DNA of 64,000 bases, from the NCBI RefSeq assembly GCF_012584515.1, contig NZ_CP051461.1:3343501-3407500 (forward strand), read 5' to 3'. The translations under genes were made by a program, and so were the position numbers. This DNA is from Polaromonas vacuolata (GTDB lineage: Bacteria; Pseudomonadota; Gammaproteobacteria; Burkholderiales; Burkholderiaceae_C). This document shows, one piece after another, positions 43,928 through 53,150 of this stretch (positions within the stretch are counted from its first letter, which is position 1; each line of letters opens with the position of its first letter). The notes under the pieces were generated by a model. That model saw only the letters and a program-made list of their open reading frames with translations, was not told the DNA's origin and made no database searches.

Positions 43928-44593
43928 TTAAGCACCCAGTAATCCCGCGAGTTGCGCCATGTCAGAAAAAATATGTTTTGCGCCTGCGTCACGTAGCCTT
44001 TGAGCCGGCTCATCACCCAAATGCTCGGGGCTGTATGCATAGACTGTCGCGCCAGCGGCCACACCGGCAGTAACTCCGGTCACCGTGTCTTCGACCACCG
44101 CACAATGCACTGGTGCAATACCCAGCGCTAGCGCAGCGGCGAGATAGACATCAGGTGCGGGTTTAGAGCGCGGCATTTCATGGCCACTGAAAATACGCTT
44201 TTCAAAAAATGGCATGAGGCCGACTTTTCGCAGTTGCAGTTCTACTTTGAATCGGTCTGCACCTGAGGCGCAGGCGATACGTCCATCAAAGTGGGCGTGT
44301 AGCTGCGCTACCGCTGCGTGGATATTTGGCACCGCCTCTAAATCCCGCGTGAGCGCTGCATTGCGGCGATCCCTGAATGCTTGCATCCATGACTCCGTCA
44401 GCGGCTGACCACTGCGCTGTTCTATCAATGCGGCCTCATCCTTAACGGCCTTACCGACAAAAATAGCCATGCACTCAGACTGCGTGAGTTGCCAGCCCAT
44501 CTCGCCGAGCATCTCGCGCAAAATCTGGTTGGTAATCGTTTCACTGTCGACCAACACGCCGTCGCAATCGAATAACACTGCTTGAAAATTCAA
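43928..44593 (-). CDS. HAD-superfamily phosphatase (beta-phosphoglucomutase/phosphoglycolate-like)
   Basis: A 221-residue HAD IA hydrolase. Motif I is AVLFDCGVLVDSE-like (VLFDCDGVLVDSET, nucleophile Asp ~9), motif II is IACASGADR, motif III is the Lys in PRSKPAPDVYL, and motif IV is VVEDTVTGVTAG. The helical cap lies after residue 17. It is a small-phosphate-ester phosphatase with unknown substrate. Last gene of the thiolase-YchJ-HAD run, 14 nt after the YchJ stop. Confidence 0.87.
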   Translation of the reverse strand: MNFQAVLFDCDGVLVDSETITNQILREMLGEMGWQLTQSECMAIFVGKAVKDEAALIEQRSGQPLTESWMQAFRDRRNAALTRDLEAVPNIHAAVAQLHAHFDGRIACASGADRFKVELQLRKVGLMPFFEKRIFSGHEMPRSKPAPDVYLAAALALGIAPVHCAVVEDTVTGVTAGVAAGATVYAYSPEHLGDEPAQRLRDAGAKHIFSDMAQLAGLLGA

Positions 44594-44607
44594 AACAAAT
44601 TCCTTTT

Positions 44608-45012
44608 TTAGCGTTGCTCGCCGTCAATATAAAACCAGCGTTCTTGTTGGCGCACAAAGCGACTGGTTTCGTGCAAACGCGTCGCGGCGCCAGCGGTTTT
44701 AAAACGTGCGACAAACTCGACTTTAGCCTGCTCGCCACTGGTTTGATGACGCCGCACTTCAAGTCCTAGCCAGCGCGCATTGGCATCGAATTGCACCTCT
44801 TGCGGACGTGTATCTAGATGCCAAGTCGCCAGTAAATAAGCCGCATCACCCAGCACAAACGCGCTGTAGCGCGAGCGCATCAAGCTTTCCGCATCCGGCG
44901 CGGGAAGGCCTGAATAATCACGTAAATACCGGCCACAGCAGTCGGCCAGCAGCAGCGCTTTTGTAGCGCTGAGCCGACCGCAGGGACAAGGTTTAGACCA
45001 GTTCAATAGCAA
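44608..45012 (-). CDS. YchJ-family (UPF0225) protein with SEC-C zinc motif
   Basis: A protein of about 134 residues with the YchJ pattern: an N-terminal SEC-C zinc box (CPCG...CCGRYL), then a domain with MRSRYSAFVLGDAAYLLATWH and the WLGLEVRRHQ, FVARFKTAG and RFVRQQERWFYIDGE strands. The best start is a TTG at 45012 with GAAGG 8 nt upstream, inside the end of the thiolase gene (about 20 nt overlap); a more upstream ATG at 45051 is possible. The family's role is unknown. Confidence 0.8.
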   Translation of the reverse strand: MLLNWSKPCPCGRLSATKALLLADCCGRYLRDYSGLPAPDAESLMRSRYSAFVLGDAAYLLATWHLDTRPQEVQFDANARWLGLEVRRHQTSGEQAKVEFVARFKTAGAATRLHETSRFVRQQERWFYIDGEQR

Positions 45013-46174
45013 CAGCCGTACCTTCACCGCCGCCAATGCACAGGGTTGCAATACCTTTTTTCAGGCCGCGCGCTTGGAGTGCATAAATCAAGGTGACTAT
45101 AATGCGCGAGCCGCTTGAGCCTACCGGGTGGCCAAGCGCACACGCGCCGCCGTTGACGTTGACGATGTCGTGGTTAAGACCAAGCTCAACCATTGCAGCC
45201 ATTGGCACAACCGCGAAAGCTTCATTGATTTCCCACAGATCGACGTCTTTCACGCTCCAGCCAATTTTCTTGAGTAGTTTTTGCACAGCGCCCACCGGCG
45301 CCGTGGTGAACCACTCGGGTGTTTGCGAGAAAGTGGCGTGGCCGACGATACGAGCCATGGCTTTGAGGCCTAATTCCTTGGCGGTTGATTCGCGCGCCAG
45401 CACCAAAGCCGAAGCGCCATCGTTAATCGACGAGCTGGTCGCAGCGGTGATGGTGCCGTCTTTTTTGAAGGCTGGGCGCAGGCTTGGAATTTTCTCTAAC
45501 TTGACCTTACCCGGTCCTTCATCAATCGACACCACGCTGTCACCGTTGCGGGATTTGACGGTGACCGGTGCGATCTCAGCGGTGAACGCGCCGGTTTCTG
45601 TGGCGTGCTTGGCACGCTGCACGCTGATGACAGCAAACGCGTCTTGGGCTTCGCGGGTGAACTGGTATTTCTCAGCGCATTGCTCGCCGAATGTTCCCAT
45701 AGAGCGGCCTGGCTCATAAGCGTCTTCTAAGCCGTCCAGCATCATGTGGTCATAAATACGGTCGTGACCAATACGCACACCGCTGCGGCCTTTGAGCAAA
45801 AGGTGGGGAGCGTTTGTCATGCTCTCCATGCCGCCGCTAACCATCACATCGCGGCTACCGGCGATTAACTGATCGTGGGCTAACAGCGTTGCCTCCATGC
45901 CGGAGCCACACATTTTTGACAGCGTGACCGCGCCAGTGCTAGCCGGCAGACCGCCTTTGAAACCGGCTTGACGCGCAGGCGCTTGACCTTGGCCTGCCAT
46001 CAGGCAATTACCGAACAAAACTTCATCGACTTTTTCCGCCGCAACACCTGAGCGCTCTAACGCGGCTTTGATAGCAACGCCGCCCAAATCATGCGCGGCG
46101 AGCGATGCAAAATCGCCCTGAAAAGCGCCCATGGGTGTGCGTGCTGCGCCGAGTATGACTATTGATTCTGACAT
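44993..46174 (-). CDS. Acetyl-CoA C-acetyltransferase
   Basis: A 393-residue biosynthetic-type thiolase: nucleophile Cys89 in LSKMCGSGMEA, the His motif GGACALGHPVGSSGSR and CIGGGEGTAVAIELV at the C-terminus. The ATG at 46174 has GGAAA upstream; an in-frame start eight codons earlier is not needed. It interconverts two acetyl-CoA with acetoacetyl-CoA and can finish acetoacetate use after leucine breakdown, or feed PHB synthesis. It follows aceK by 87 nt. Confidence 0.93.
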   Translation of the reverse strand: MSESIVILGAARTPMGAFQGDFASLAAHDLGGVAIKAALERSGVAAEKVDEVLFGNCLMAGQGQAPARQAGFKGGLPASTGAVTLSKMCGSGMEATLLAHDQLIAGSRDVMVSGGMESMTNAPHLLLKGRSGVRIGHDRIYDHMMLDGLEDAYEPGRSMGTFGEQCAEKYQFTREAQDAFAVISVQRAKHATETGAFTAEIAPVTVKSRNGDSVVSIDEGPGKVKLEKIPSLRPAFKKDGTITAATSSSINDGASALVLARESTAKELGLKAMARIVGHATFSQTPEWFTTAPVGAVQKLLKKIGWSVKDVDLWEINEAFAVVPMAAMVELGLNHDIVNVNGGACALGHPVGSSGSRIIVTLIYALQARGLKKGIATLCIGGGEGTAVAIELV

Positions 46175-46261
46175 TTTTATTTCCTTTAAAAAGTTCACGG
46201 GCTAAGCCCGCGTGGCCAGTTTGGCCGGGTCAATGATTCGGGATTTTTCGCTTGAAATAAT

Positions 46262-48073
46262 TTAAGGAATAGCAGTTTCATTCAAGCGCATAAAACGCTT
46301 TTCGCGCTCATAAGGAAACACGTCGTAGACATGGCCGGCTTGAATGCGCGACTGATGACTTTGCCAAAAAGCCGCGTCAAGCAAGTCGGCATGGTGCTTC
46401 ATGAACATCTCACGCACGGCGTTGTTGCCGAGTAAAAACGGACCAAAGGTTTCAGGAAAAACATCTTTGGGGCCGACGGGATACCAGATCTCGCCACTCA
46501 TTTCATCTTCTTCATTACGCGCTTGGGGCACGCGGCGAAATTTGCAATCGGTGATGTATTCGATCTCGTCGTAGTCATAAAACACCACCTTGCCGTGACG
46601 CGTGATGCCAAAGTTTTTCCACAGCATATCGCCCGGAAATATATTCGCCGCGACCAAGTCTTTTATCGCATTGCCATACTCGATCACGGCGCGTTCTATC
46701 TGGCTCTTGGCTGCCGGTTCGGTCTCACCAATATCAAAGGCTTCTTGCAAATAAATATTGAGCGGAATCATGCGCCGCTCTATGTAGACATGTTTGATGA
46801 TGACTTCGACATTGCCGTCGCCATCGCGGTCGCTAATTTCTAGTTGACTGGGTGCGAATTTTCTCAACTCTTCAATCAACTCATCGTCAAAACGCATGCG
46901 CGGAAAAGCCACCGAGCTGTATTCTTGCGTGTCGGCCATACGCCCAACTCGGTCGTGCTGTTTAACCAGTTGATATTTGCTTTTAATTTGCTCGCGCGTG
47001 GTGTCTTTGGGCGGCGGGTAAAAGTCTTTGATGACTTTAAAAACATAGGGAAAAGATGGCAGATCAAACACCAGCATAACCATGCCTTTGATGCCGGGTG
47101 CAATGCGGAACTTGTCTGTTGAGTGCCGCAAATGCTGCAAAAAATCGCGGTAAAAAAGTGTCTTACCTTGCTTGGCTAAGCCTAAGGCGTTATAGATTTC
47201 TGCACGCGGCATACGCGGCATCATGCTGCGTAAAAACTGAACAAAAGCCGACGGTATGCCCATGTCAACCATGAAGTAGGCGCGTGCAAAGCTGAACAAA
47301 ATCAGCAAGTCGTCTTCACCAAAAAGAGCCGCATCAATCACCAGCTTGCCGTCGCTATTGTGCAAAATTGGTAAGGCCAGTGGTAACTCGTTAAAGCCGT
47401 TAATAATCTTGCCGACCAAATACGCGCCTTTGTTGCGAAAAAATAAACCAGAGAGCACTTGTATCTGAAAATTAGCCCGCAGTTTGACGTCACCCAGTTT
47501 GGCGCGCAGAGCGGCGACTACATAGGCGGCGTCGCGCTCCAAGTCTTCGAACTCGTTGCGTAGTTCAAAATCGTTCACCATCTGGCCAACCGTTGCAGCC
47601 ATGGTGCCTAGGGCTGGATAGTAGGCGCGGTAAGTCGGCTTGGCGCTGGGGTCGTCGTTTTCGATGTACTCGGTACTAACGGCGGGGCGCACAAAGATGA
47701 AGTCATTTTGAAAATAACTGCGGTGCAGTATTTTGGTGGTGACGGAGTTAAAAAATGTCTCGGCCAACTCGGGCTGATGGTTGTTTACCGAAAGACCTAT
47801 GTAGTGCAGTTTGACCTGCTGCCACACATCCATGCTTTGCTCACCGGCTTTGAATTCACGCTCTAGCCGCTTGGACGCTTCGCGCACGCGCAAGTCGTAG
47901 AACTCTATTCGCTCACGCTGAGCGCGCTGTTGGCCGTGCCAGTCGGCGGTCTCAAAGCGATGTTTAGCTCGCGCTGACTCCGACCGAAACAGTTGGTAAT
48001 GGCGATTAAAGCCGTCCATCATGGCCTTGGCAATATCGTAGGCTAGGCCAGAATCAAGACGCTGGGGAAACAT
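46262..48073 (-). CDS. aceK: Isocitrate dehydrogenase kinase/phosphatase
   Basis: A 603-residue AceK: N-terminal regulatory half starting [20 protein letters not shown] and C-terminal kinase half with [19 protein letters not shown] (the ATP-binding Lys is in FKVIKD) and [27 protein letters not shown] (catalytic Asp and metal site). It phosphorylates isocitrate dehydrogenase to divert isocitrate to the glyoxylate bypass, and dephosphorylates it again. It follows carbonic anhydrase by 3 nt, so it is cotranscribed with the isovaleryl-CoA dehydrogenase operon. Confidence 0.96.
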   Translation of the reverse strand: MFPQRLDSGLAYDIAKAMMDGFNRHYQLFRSESARAKHRFETADWHGQQRAQRERIEFYDLRVREASKRLEREFKAGEQSMDVWQQVKLHYIGLSVNNHQPELAETFFNSVTTKILHRSYFQNDFIFVRPAVSTEYIENDDPSAKPTYRAYYPALGTMAATVGQMVNDFELRNEFEDLERDAAYVVAALRAKLGDVKLRANFQIQVLSGLFFRNKGAYLVGKIINGFNELPLALPILHNSDGKLVIDAALFGEDDLLILFSFARAYFMVDMGIPSAFVQFLRSMMPRMPRAEIYNALGLAKQGKTLFYRDFLQHLRHSTDKFRIAPGIKGMVMLVFDLPSFPYVFKVIKDFYPPPKDTTREQIKSKYQLVKQHDRVGRMADTQEYSSVAFPRMRFDDELIEELRKFAPSQLEISDRDGDGNVEVIIKHVYIERRMIPLNIYLQEAFDIGETEPAAKSQIERAVIEYGNAIKDLVAANIFPGDMLWKNFGITRHGKVVFYDYDEIEYITDCKFRRVPQARNEEDEMSGEIWYPVGPKDVFPETFGPFLLGNNAVREMFMKHHADLLDAAFWQSHQSRIQAGHVYDVFPYEREKRFMRLNETAIP

Positions 48074-48076
48074 TCT

Positions 48077-48793
48077 TTAACCTTTTGCAATGCTGGCTGC
48101 ATTTTCTGAACTGGCAATTCTTGGCGTTACCGTATCAGCGTTCCAATTAGTCCAGACCCTATCGATGGCCAGTCGGTACAAGTCGTCCAACTGATCGGAG
48201 TTGGCAATCGACATCTGTAAGTCTTGCAACAAACCATCATGTACGCCGAAAGACCAACCATGCACCGTAACCTGCTGGCCGCGCGCCCATGCATCAACCA
48301 ACACGGTGCTGACGGACACGTTGACTACTTGCTCTATGACATTGATCTCGCACAGCGCATTCGCACGGACTGATTCGGGTAGGCTGTCGAGCAAATGACG
48401 GTGGCGGTGGCGCACGTCTTGGATATGGCGAATCCAGTTATCGGCCAAGCCTATGCGCGCGCCGTCTAGCGCAGCCTGAACACCAGAGCAGCCGTAATGC
48501 CCGACCACCATAATTTCTTTGACCTTAAGCCGTTCTACGGCGAACTGTATGGCAGACAAGGCGTTAAGGTCTGAGTGAACAACGATATTGGCGACATTAC
48601 GGTGTACAAACACTTCGCCGGGCTCCAGCCCAGTGATTTGATTGGCCGGCACGCGGCTGTCGGAACAGCCTATCCACATGTATTTAGGCGTTTGCTGCTT
48701 GACCAAGCTAGTAAAAAAGCCCGGGCGCTCGGCTTCCATTTGTGCGGCCCAGGCACGGTTATGGGCGAATAGTTCAGCGAGGGAAGATTTCAT
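48077..48793 (-). CDS. can: Beta-class carbonic anhydrase
   Basis: A 238-residue enzyme with zinc ligands Cys43, His99 and Cys102 in WIGCSDSR and GHYGCSG, and the Asp45-Arg47 dyad present. It interconverts CO2 and bicarbonate; bicarbonate feeds biotin carboxylases such as the acyl-CoA carboxylase of this region. It lies between liuA (21 nt) and aceK (3 nt). Confidence 0.95.
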   Translation of the reverse strand: MKSSLAELFAHNRAWAAQMEAERPGFFTSLVKQQTPKYMWIGCSDSRVPANQITGLEPGEVFVHRNVANIVVHSDLNALSAIQFAVERLKVKEIMVVGHYGCSGVQAALDGARIGLADNWIRHIQDVRHRHRHLLDSLPESVRANALCEINVIEQVVNVSVSTVLVDAWARGQQVTVHGWSFGVHDGLLQDLQMSIANSDQLDDLYRLAIDRVWTNWNADTVTPRIASSENAASIAKG

Positions 48794-48814
48794 AAGGGCT
48801 ATTTTCGCCCAGAG

Positions 48815-49996
48815 CTAGAGGGTTTGCGCAAACAACTCGCGGCCTATCAGCATGCGGCGTATTTCGCTGGTTCCAGCACCTATCTCATAGAGCTTGGCGT
48901 CGCGCCATAACCGGCCCAGCGGGTAGTCGTTGATGTAACCGTTTCCACCAAATATCTGCACGCCTTCGCCAGCCATCCAGGTGGCTTTTTCGGCGCACCA
49001 CAAAATTACCGAGGCGCAGTCTTTGCGAATCTGGCGCACGTGCTCAAGGCCTAACAGATCAAGATTTTTTGCCACCGTATAAGCAAATGCGCGGCCGGCT
49101 TGCAGCACGGTATACATGTCGGCAACTTTGCCTTGTATCAACTGAAACTCACCTATGCTTTGTCCAAACTGCTTGCGGTCGTGGATGTAGGGGATGACGC
49201 TGTCCATCACCGACTGCATGATGCCAAGCGGCCCGCCGGTGAGCACGGCGCGCTCGTAATCAAGGCCGCTCATCAAGACTTTAGTGCCGCCGTTTAAACC
49301 GCCGAGTATGTTTTGCGCCGGTACTTCAACATTGTTAAACACCAACTCGCCGGTGTGACTGCCGCGCATGCCTAACTTATCTAGCTTTTGCGCAACTGAA
49401 AAACCCTTCATGCCTTTCTCAATTAAAAAAGCGCTTATGCCGCGTGCACCGAGTTCCGGTTCGGTCTTGGCATAGACCACCAAAGTATCCGCATCTGGTC
49501 CGTTGGTAATCCACATCTTGCTGCCATTGAGCAGGTAGTAGCCGCCCTTGTCTTCGGCTTTTAGCTTCATTGATATGACGTCGCTGCCAGCGCCAGGCTC
49601 GCTCATGGCCAGTGCACCCACATGCTCGCCAGAAATGAGCTTGGGCAGATATTTGAGCCGCTGCTCTTGACTGCCATTGCGCTTGATCTGGTTCACGCAC
49701 AAATTGCTGTGCGCACCATAAGACAGGCCAACCGAGGCGCTGGCACGGCTGAGTTCTTCCATCGCAATCATGTGCGCGAGGTAACCCATGCCGGCGCCGC
49801 CGTATTCCTCGCCAACAGTAATACCCAGCACGCCGAGCGCGCCCATTTTTTGCCATAAATCCATTGGGAATTGATCATTGCGATCAATCTCGGCAGCGCG
49901 CGGTGCGATTTCTTTTTGGGCAAACTCTTGGACTGCATCGCGCAACGCATTGATGTCTTCGCCGAGTTGAAAGTCTAGACCTGGGAGATTGTTCAT
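48815..49996 (-). CDS. liuA: Isovaleryl-CoA dehydrogenase
   Basis: A 393-residue acyl-CoA dehydrogenase: [16 protein letters not shown] and [14 protein letters not shown] for FAD/substrate, and [10 protein letters not shown] carrying Glu248, the position of the base in isovaleryl-CoA dehydrogenases. The C-terminus [35 protein letters not shown] is also of that type. It oxidises isovaleryl-CoA to 3-methylcrotonyl-CoA. It is first in a minus-strand run and has a LiuR site about 54 bp upstream of its start. Confidence 0.95.
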   Translation of the reverse strand: MNNLPGLDFQLGEDINALRDAVQEFAQKEIAPRAAEIDRNDQFPMDLWQKMGALGVLGITVGEEYGGAGMGYLAHMIAMEELSRASASVGLSYGAHSNLCVNQIKRNGSQEQRLKYLPKLISGEHVGALAMSEPGAGSDVISMKLKAEDKGGYYLLNGSKMWITNGPDADTLVVYAKTEPELGARGISAFLIEKGMKGFSVAQKLDKLGMRGSHTGELVFNNVEVPAQNILGGLNGGTKVLMSGLDYERAVLTGGPLGIMQSVMDSVIPYIHDRKQFGQSIGEFQLIQGKVADMYTVLQAGRAFAYTVAKNLDLLGLEHVRQIRKDCASVILWCAEKATWMAGEGVQIFGGNGYINDYPLGRLWRDAKLYEIGAGTSEIRRMLIGRELFAQTL

Positions 49997-50049
49997 GCTG
50001 TGGTTTTCCGCTTGCGAGTGGTGGGTAAATACCGAGACTAAACCTTGAT

Positions 50050-50071
50050 TGACGTTGACGTAAACGTCAAT
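50050..50071. promoter_or_regulatory. LiuR operator before liuA
   Basis: A 22-bp palindrome (halves TTGACGTTGAC and GTAAACGTCAA; one mismatch) between liuR and liuA. The TTGACGTnnACGTCAA core matches the motif reported for the MerR-type LiuR regulators of leucine catabolism. Confidence 0.85.
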
Positions 50072-50109
50072 TCAAACATCAATTATGACTGATGCACTGT
50101 CTAACTGGT

Positions 50110-50517
50110 TTAGTCGGCGCTAGGTGATTGCTTCTCGCACTTACGTAGCAAGGTTCTTGACTCTTTTTCGTGGCTGCGAATCTCTTCAAGATTGGCTTGC
50201 AAATCCACCATCTGAGCTTCTAGTTTTTGACGATGCTCAGCCAATACACTTAAAAATATGCGCAGTTGTGGTGCGGTATCGCGTGGGTTGTCGTAAGAGT
50301 CAATAATTTCTTTGGCTTCGACCAACGACAGGCCAAGGCGCTTAGCGCGCAGCGTTAGCTTGAGACGGGTACGGTCGCGTGCACTGTAGACTCGGCTGCG
50401 CCCGCCTGGACCTACGCGTTGCGGCTGGAGCAGGCCCATGTCTTCGTAAAAGCGCATAGCGCGCGTGGTCAGATCAAACTCTTTTGCCAGATCGCTGATG
50501 GTGAAGGTGGTAGCCAT
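50110..50517 (-). CDS. liuR: MerR-family regulator of leucine/isovalerate catabolism
   Basis: A 135-residue MerR protein: TFTISDLAKEFDLTTRAMRF and YEDMGLLQPQRVGPGGRSRVYS form the winged HTH, then a coiled-coil (AEHRQKLEAQMVDLQANLEEIRSHEKESRTLL, residues ~85-120), with no effector domain beyond it. The ATG at 50517 was chosen over 50559 because LiuR proteins begin right at this point; neither has a clear ribosome site. It is transcribed toward liuA, 113 bp away, with operators on both sides, so it probably controls liuA and itself. Confidence 0.87.
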   Translation of the reverse strand: MATTFTISDLAKEFDLTTRAMRFYEDMGLLQPQRVGPGGRSRVYSARDRTRLKLTLRAKRLGLSLVEAKEIIDSYDNPRDTAPQLRIFLSVLAEHRQKLEAQMVDLQANLEEIRSHEKESRTLLRKCEKQSPSAD

Positions 50518-50636
50518 GGTGGTACTGAAAATGCGGTTGGATATTGCTGAGGCACTCATCGCTAAATAAAGTGCATGAAAAGTTAACTGACCGCTATGAC
50601 AGCTGACGAGAAGCTGGACTTTGATAGTGGCATCTT

Positions 50637-50660
50637 ATTGACGTTTACGTAAACGTCAAT
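50637..50660. promoter_or_regulatory. Perfect LiuR operator upstream of liuR
   Basis: A 24-bp perfect palindrome (ATTGACGTTTAC joined to its exact complement GTAAACGTCAAT), about 120 bp upstream of the liuR start. It is the same motif as at 50050-50071 and suggests autoregulation. Confidence 0.88.
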
Positions 50661-51113
50661 TGCAACCGATGTTAACTCATGATTTTTGACTAAGAGCATA
50701 GTTTTTTATGCTCTGTTTTGGGTCTGCATTGAATGCAGATTTGTCTCTGAATTTTGAAACTCAACTTCAGGTACAAAAAACCTGACAACGTTCAAATGGG
50801 TCTAAATCTAAAGATTCGGCTGCAGCGAAAACTTTCAAAAATAGGTGGCGTTAAACACCCAGAGTAAGCAAAAAACTGGCAATTACTAAAAGCACTTATT
50901 GCAAAAAATACAGCTCAACTAGAGTGGTTGTGCATGGCGAGAAATTTCGCACATGAATTGCTTTGGAATGCCGCTATGCACTTTTTAACTTTGCTACAAG
51001 CAGAGAACAAAGCGAAAAATAACACTGCAAATTGATGCTATCGAAAAATCAACAAAGAGATTTGAAGTTTATCGATTAGTCGGCTAAGAGCTAATGAATG
51101 CTGAGTCAACTAA
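50661..51113. other. Non-coding stretch between liuR and the HTH-receiver gene, hairpin-rich
   Basis: About 450 bp with no protein-like frame. Three hairpins follow each other: AGAGCATA/TATGCTCT with a 6-nt loop (50693-50714), TCTGCAT/ATGCAGA (50723-50739) and CAGGT/ACCTG (50768-50784). They could belong to a small RNA or be a set of terminators for liuR read-through. The rest is AT-rich without clear features. Confidence 0.45.
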
Positions 51114-51851
51114 TTAAGCAATGATGTCCAACTCTCCAGACTCATCACGAACAGCCACTTTGCGAGAATTTACTCCCGTGTTAGAGCGCCGATTAACACG
51201 CGGCAACACGACACGCCATTTGGCATTGGCGCTAACCAGCGCCGTCACATAGCCTTGCAACCAGTCTAAATTGACGGGTTTTTGTAACATATGGGCTTGG
51301 GGTGGCAAGCCTCCGCGACTATCTATTACCTCTGCAGATAGACCGCTGATCACCACAATCAACATATCTGAGAGCTGGGTGTTTCGTTTGAGTGCTTTAA
51401 GCATTTCAATGCCGTCAACGCCGGGCATTGACAAGTCTGTAATCAACAAATCTGGCCGCATGCTGGCAATATCCATCAACGCTTCAAGCGCTGAGGGCAT
51501 GAAAGTGCAGTCGACTGGTAAATCCCAGGCGTCGAATTGAAGTCGATATAAATCACAGGTGGCTTCGTCATCTTCAACCAGCAGTACGCGTAAACGGCTT
51601 TGTGGGTCTGGGTTAATGCGTGCTAATTGAGGACTATTTTTGGCTAAATAGGCATTGATGGATTGCAGTGCAATTCGCCGGTGACCGCCCAGCGTCTTCC
51701 ACGCTTCGATCTCACCCTTTTCTACTAGCGACTGAACAGTCGCCACCGACAAGCCTAGCAACTTGGCGGCATAACTGGTTCCACAGTAATCTTCACTAGA
51801 AAAATCAACTGCGGAAATGGCGTCTTCAAAAGACTTTGGATCACGCGACAT
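51114..51851 (-). CDS. Response regulator with N-terminal excisionase/MerR-type HTH
   Basis: A 245-residue protein with an unusual domain order. Residues ~23-70 form an excisionase-like (helix_turn_helix_17) DNA-binding unit (CGTSYAAKLLGLSVATVQ, VEKGEIEAWKTLGGHRRI); residues ~85-205 form a receiver domain with LLVEDDEATC (acidic pair), DLLITDLSMPG (phospho-Asp), VVISGLSAE and the Lys in HMLQKPVNL. HTH first and receiver second is the reverse of most response regulators. No sensor kinase gene is nearby, so it is an orphan. Targets and signal are unknown. Confidence 0.85.
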   Translation of the reverse strand: MSRDPKSFEDAISAVDFSSEDYCGTSYAAKLLGLSVATVQSLVEKGEIEAWKTLGGHRRIALQSINAYLAKNSPQLARINPDPQSRLRVLLVEDDEATCDLYRLQFDAWDLPVDCTFMPSALEALMDIASMRPDLLITDLSMPGVDGIEMLKALKRNTQLSDMLIVVISGLSAEVIDSRGGLPPQAHMLQKPVNLDWLQGYVTALVSANAKWRVVLPRVNRRSNTGVNSRKVAVRDESGELDIIA

Positions 51852-52155
51852 AAAGATTCACCATAATTGCAACATTATCGTTTTAAGCATTTAACTCAAG
51901 TATCGTTAGTAAATAATTGTACGCAAAGTAATTATTAGATTTAAACGGAAAATTTCTGTAAACACCAAGAAACACTAAAACACCAAAAGGTATACTAATT
52001 GATAAGTGATAAGTGATAATGTAAAGACGATTTTAAACGTAACTCAAAGTAACTATATTTTGCATTTTTTGTACAATAAGAATTTAACTTTATCAGCGCC
52101 GAGACATACACACACTAAGTATTTACAAAAATGACGTCGAAAAACCTCAACACAC
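51852..52155. other. AT-rich intergenic region with short tandem repeats
   Basis: About 300 bp without a gene. It contains three tandem TGATAAG/T units (52000-52020) and, just upstream, three A-rich repeats of the type AACACC/TAA (51961-51990). This is upstream of the HTH-receiver gene and downstream of the DUF45 hydrolase gene, so the repeats may be its operator iterons. Confidence 0.5.
52000..52020. repeat. Three tandem TGATAAG units
   Basis: TGATAAG at 52000-52006 and 52007-52013 and TGATAAT at 52014-52020, about 150 bp upstream of the HTH-receiver gene start. Helically phased 7-mers next to a regulator gene are compatible with an iteron-type binding site. Confidence 0.75.
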
Positions 52156-53124
52156 CTACAACAGCGGCATTCCTTCGATTTTAAGTTGACCCCGTAGCAC
52201 CGCGTAATCTGGCACTATGGCTGCAACTGTGGCCCAAAAAAGCGGGCTGTGATCCATTACCCGTAAGTGACTTAGTTCATGCACCACCACATAGTCTATG
52301 ACCGCAGGCTTAAAGTGAATTAACCGCCAATTCAGTCGCAATGAGCCATCTGCACTGGCACTGCCCCAACGCGTGCTGGCATTGGACAGGCTAAGTTTTC
52401 GCCACTGCACATTCAAGGCAGGGGCGAAATGGTTAAGCCGCTCTATAAACAAGCTTTTAGCCTGACGCATTAACCAAGCCTGCACCGCATCGCGAATTTG
52501 CTCGGCACTCGCGCTGCTAGAAAGTCCAATGTGCAATTCTTGCCGACCCTGATCTTCGCCGTTCTGACCCGAAAAAGCGAATAGTTCGACACGCGGCAGA
52601 CTTTTTTTGATCGCTGCACCGGGCTCAAGAAAAGCATGACATGAGTCTAGTACCAAAGTAATTGGCTCGCCCAAAAATGGCAGGCTAGCGCCATCCTTCC
52701 ACTCAATACGACTCGACTCTAGGCGCTGATGGCGCGCCTGAGACTCGTGTAATTTTTTGACAATCCAATCGGCTTTATCCAGCACCGCGGTATCGACATC
52801 TGCCAGCGGCACCCACTTGGGCGCGCGCACTGCCAAACCGTCTGGACCCACTGAAAAACCTATGGTTAAGCGCTTGCCGCGCTTGAACTCATAGCCAATC
52901 GTCAAGCCCTTAAGGCATATGCTTCGGGTCGCACGGGGATGAGAAAAGCTGGCCAGCACTTGCGTTTGCGTAGGCAAAATCGGCTGCGCCGGTGCAGATG
53001 CTATAGGCAGAAGTAAAGGGATAGGCGAAGGCGCTTGAGCCAAGTGCTTAACAGGCGCAACAACAGGTATACCGATAGGCGAAGCCCCAAAAAAATCTAA
53101 AGTGAATTGATAAAGCCTATGCAT
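52156..53124 (-). CDS. DUF45/YgjP-like metal-dependent hydrolase
   Basis: A 322-residue protein. The C-terminal half (~110-322) is the YgjP/DUF45 zincin-like domain: HELSHLRVMDHSPLFWATVA with the HExxH-type His/Glu set (HELSH) and the downstream His in DHSPLFW. The N-terminal ~80 residues are Pro/Ala-rich and low-complexity. The WGSASADGSLRLNWRLIHF segment is the family's conserved block. Its cellular target is unknown. It ends the corC-lnt-gly-gmhB-plsC run. Confidence 0.87.
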   Translation of the reverse strand: MHRLYQFTLDFFGASPIGIPVVAPVKHLAQAPSPIPLLLPIASAPAQPILPTQTQVLASFSHPRATRSICLKGLTIGYEFKRGKRLTIGFSVGPDGLAVRAPKWVPLADVDTAVLDKADWIVKKLHESQARHQRLESSRIEWKDGASLPFLGEPITLVLDSCHAFLEPGAAIKKSLPRVELFAFSGQNGEDQGRQELHIGLSSSASAEQIRDAVQAWLMRQAKSLFIERLNHFAPALNVQWRKLSLSNASTRWGSASADGSLRLNWRLIHFKPAVIDYVVVHELSHLRVMDHSPLFWATVAAIVPDYAVLRGQLKIEGMPLL

Positions 53125-53150
53125 CGAACAAGTTTAGCGTCACAGCGTCT

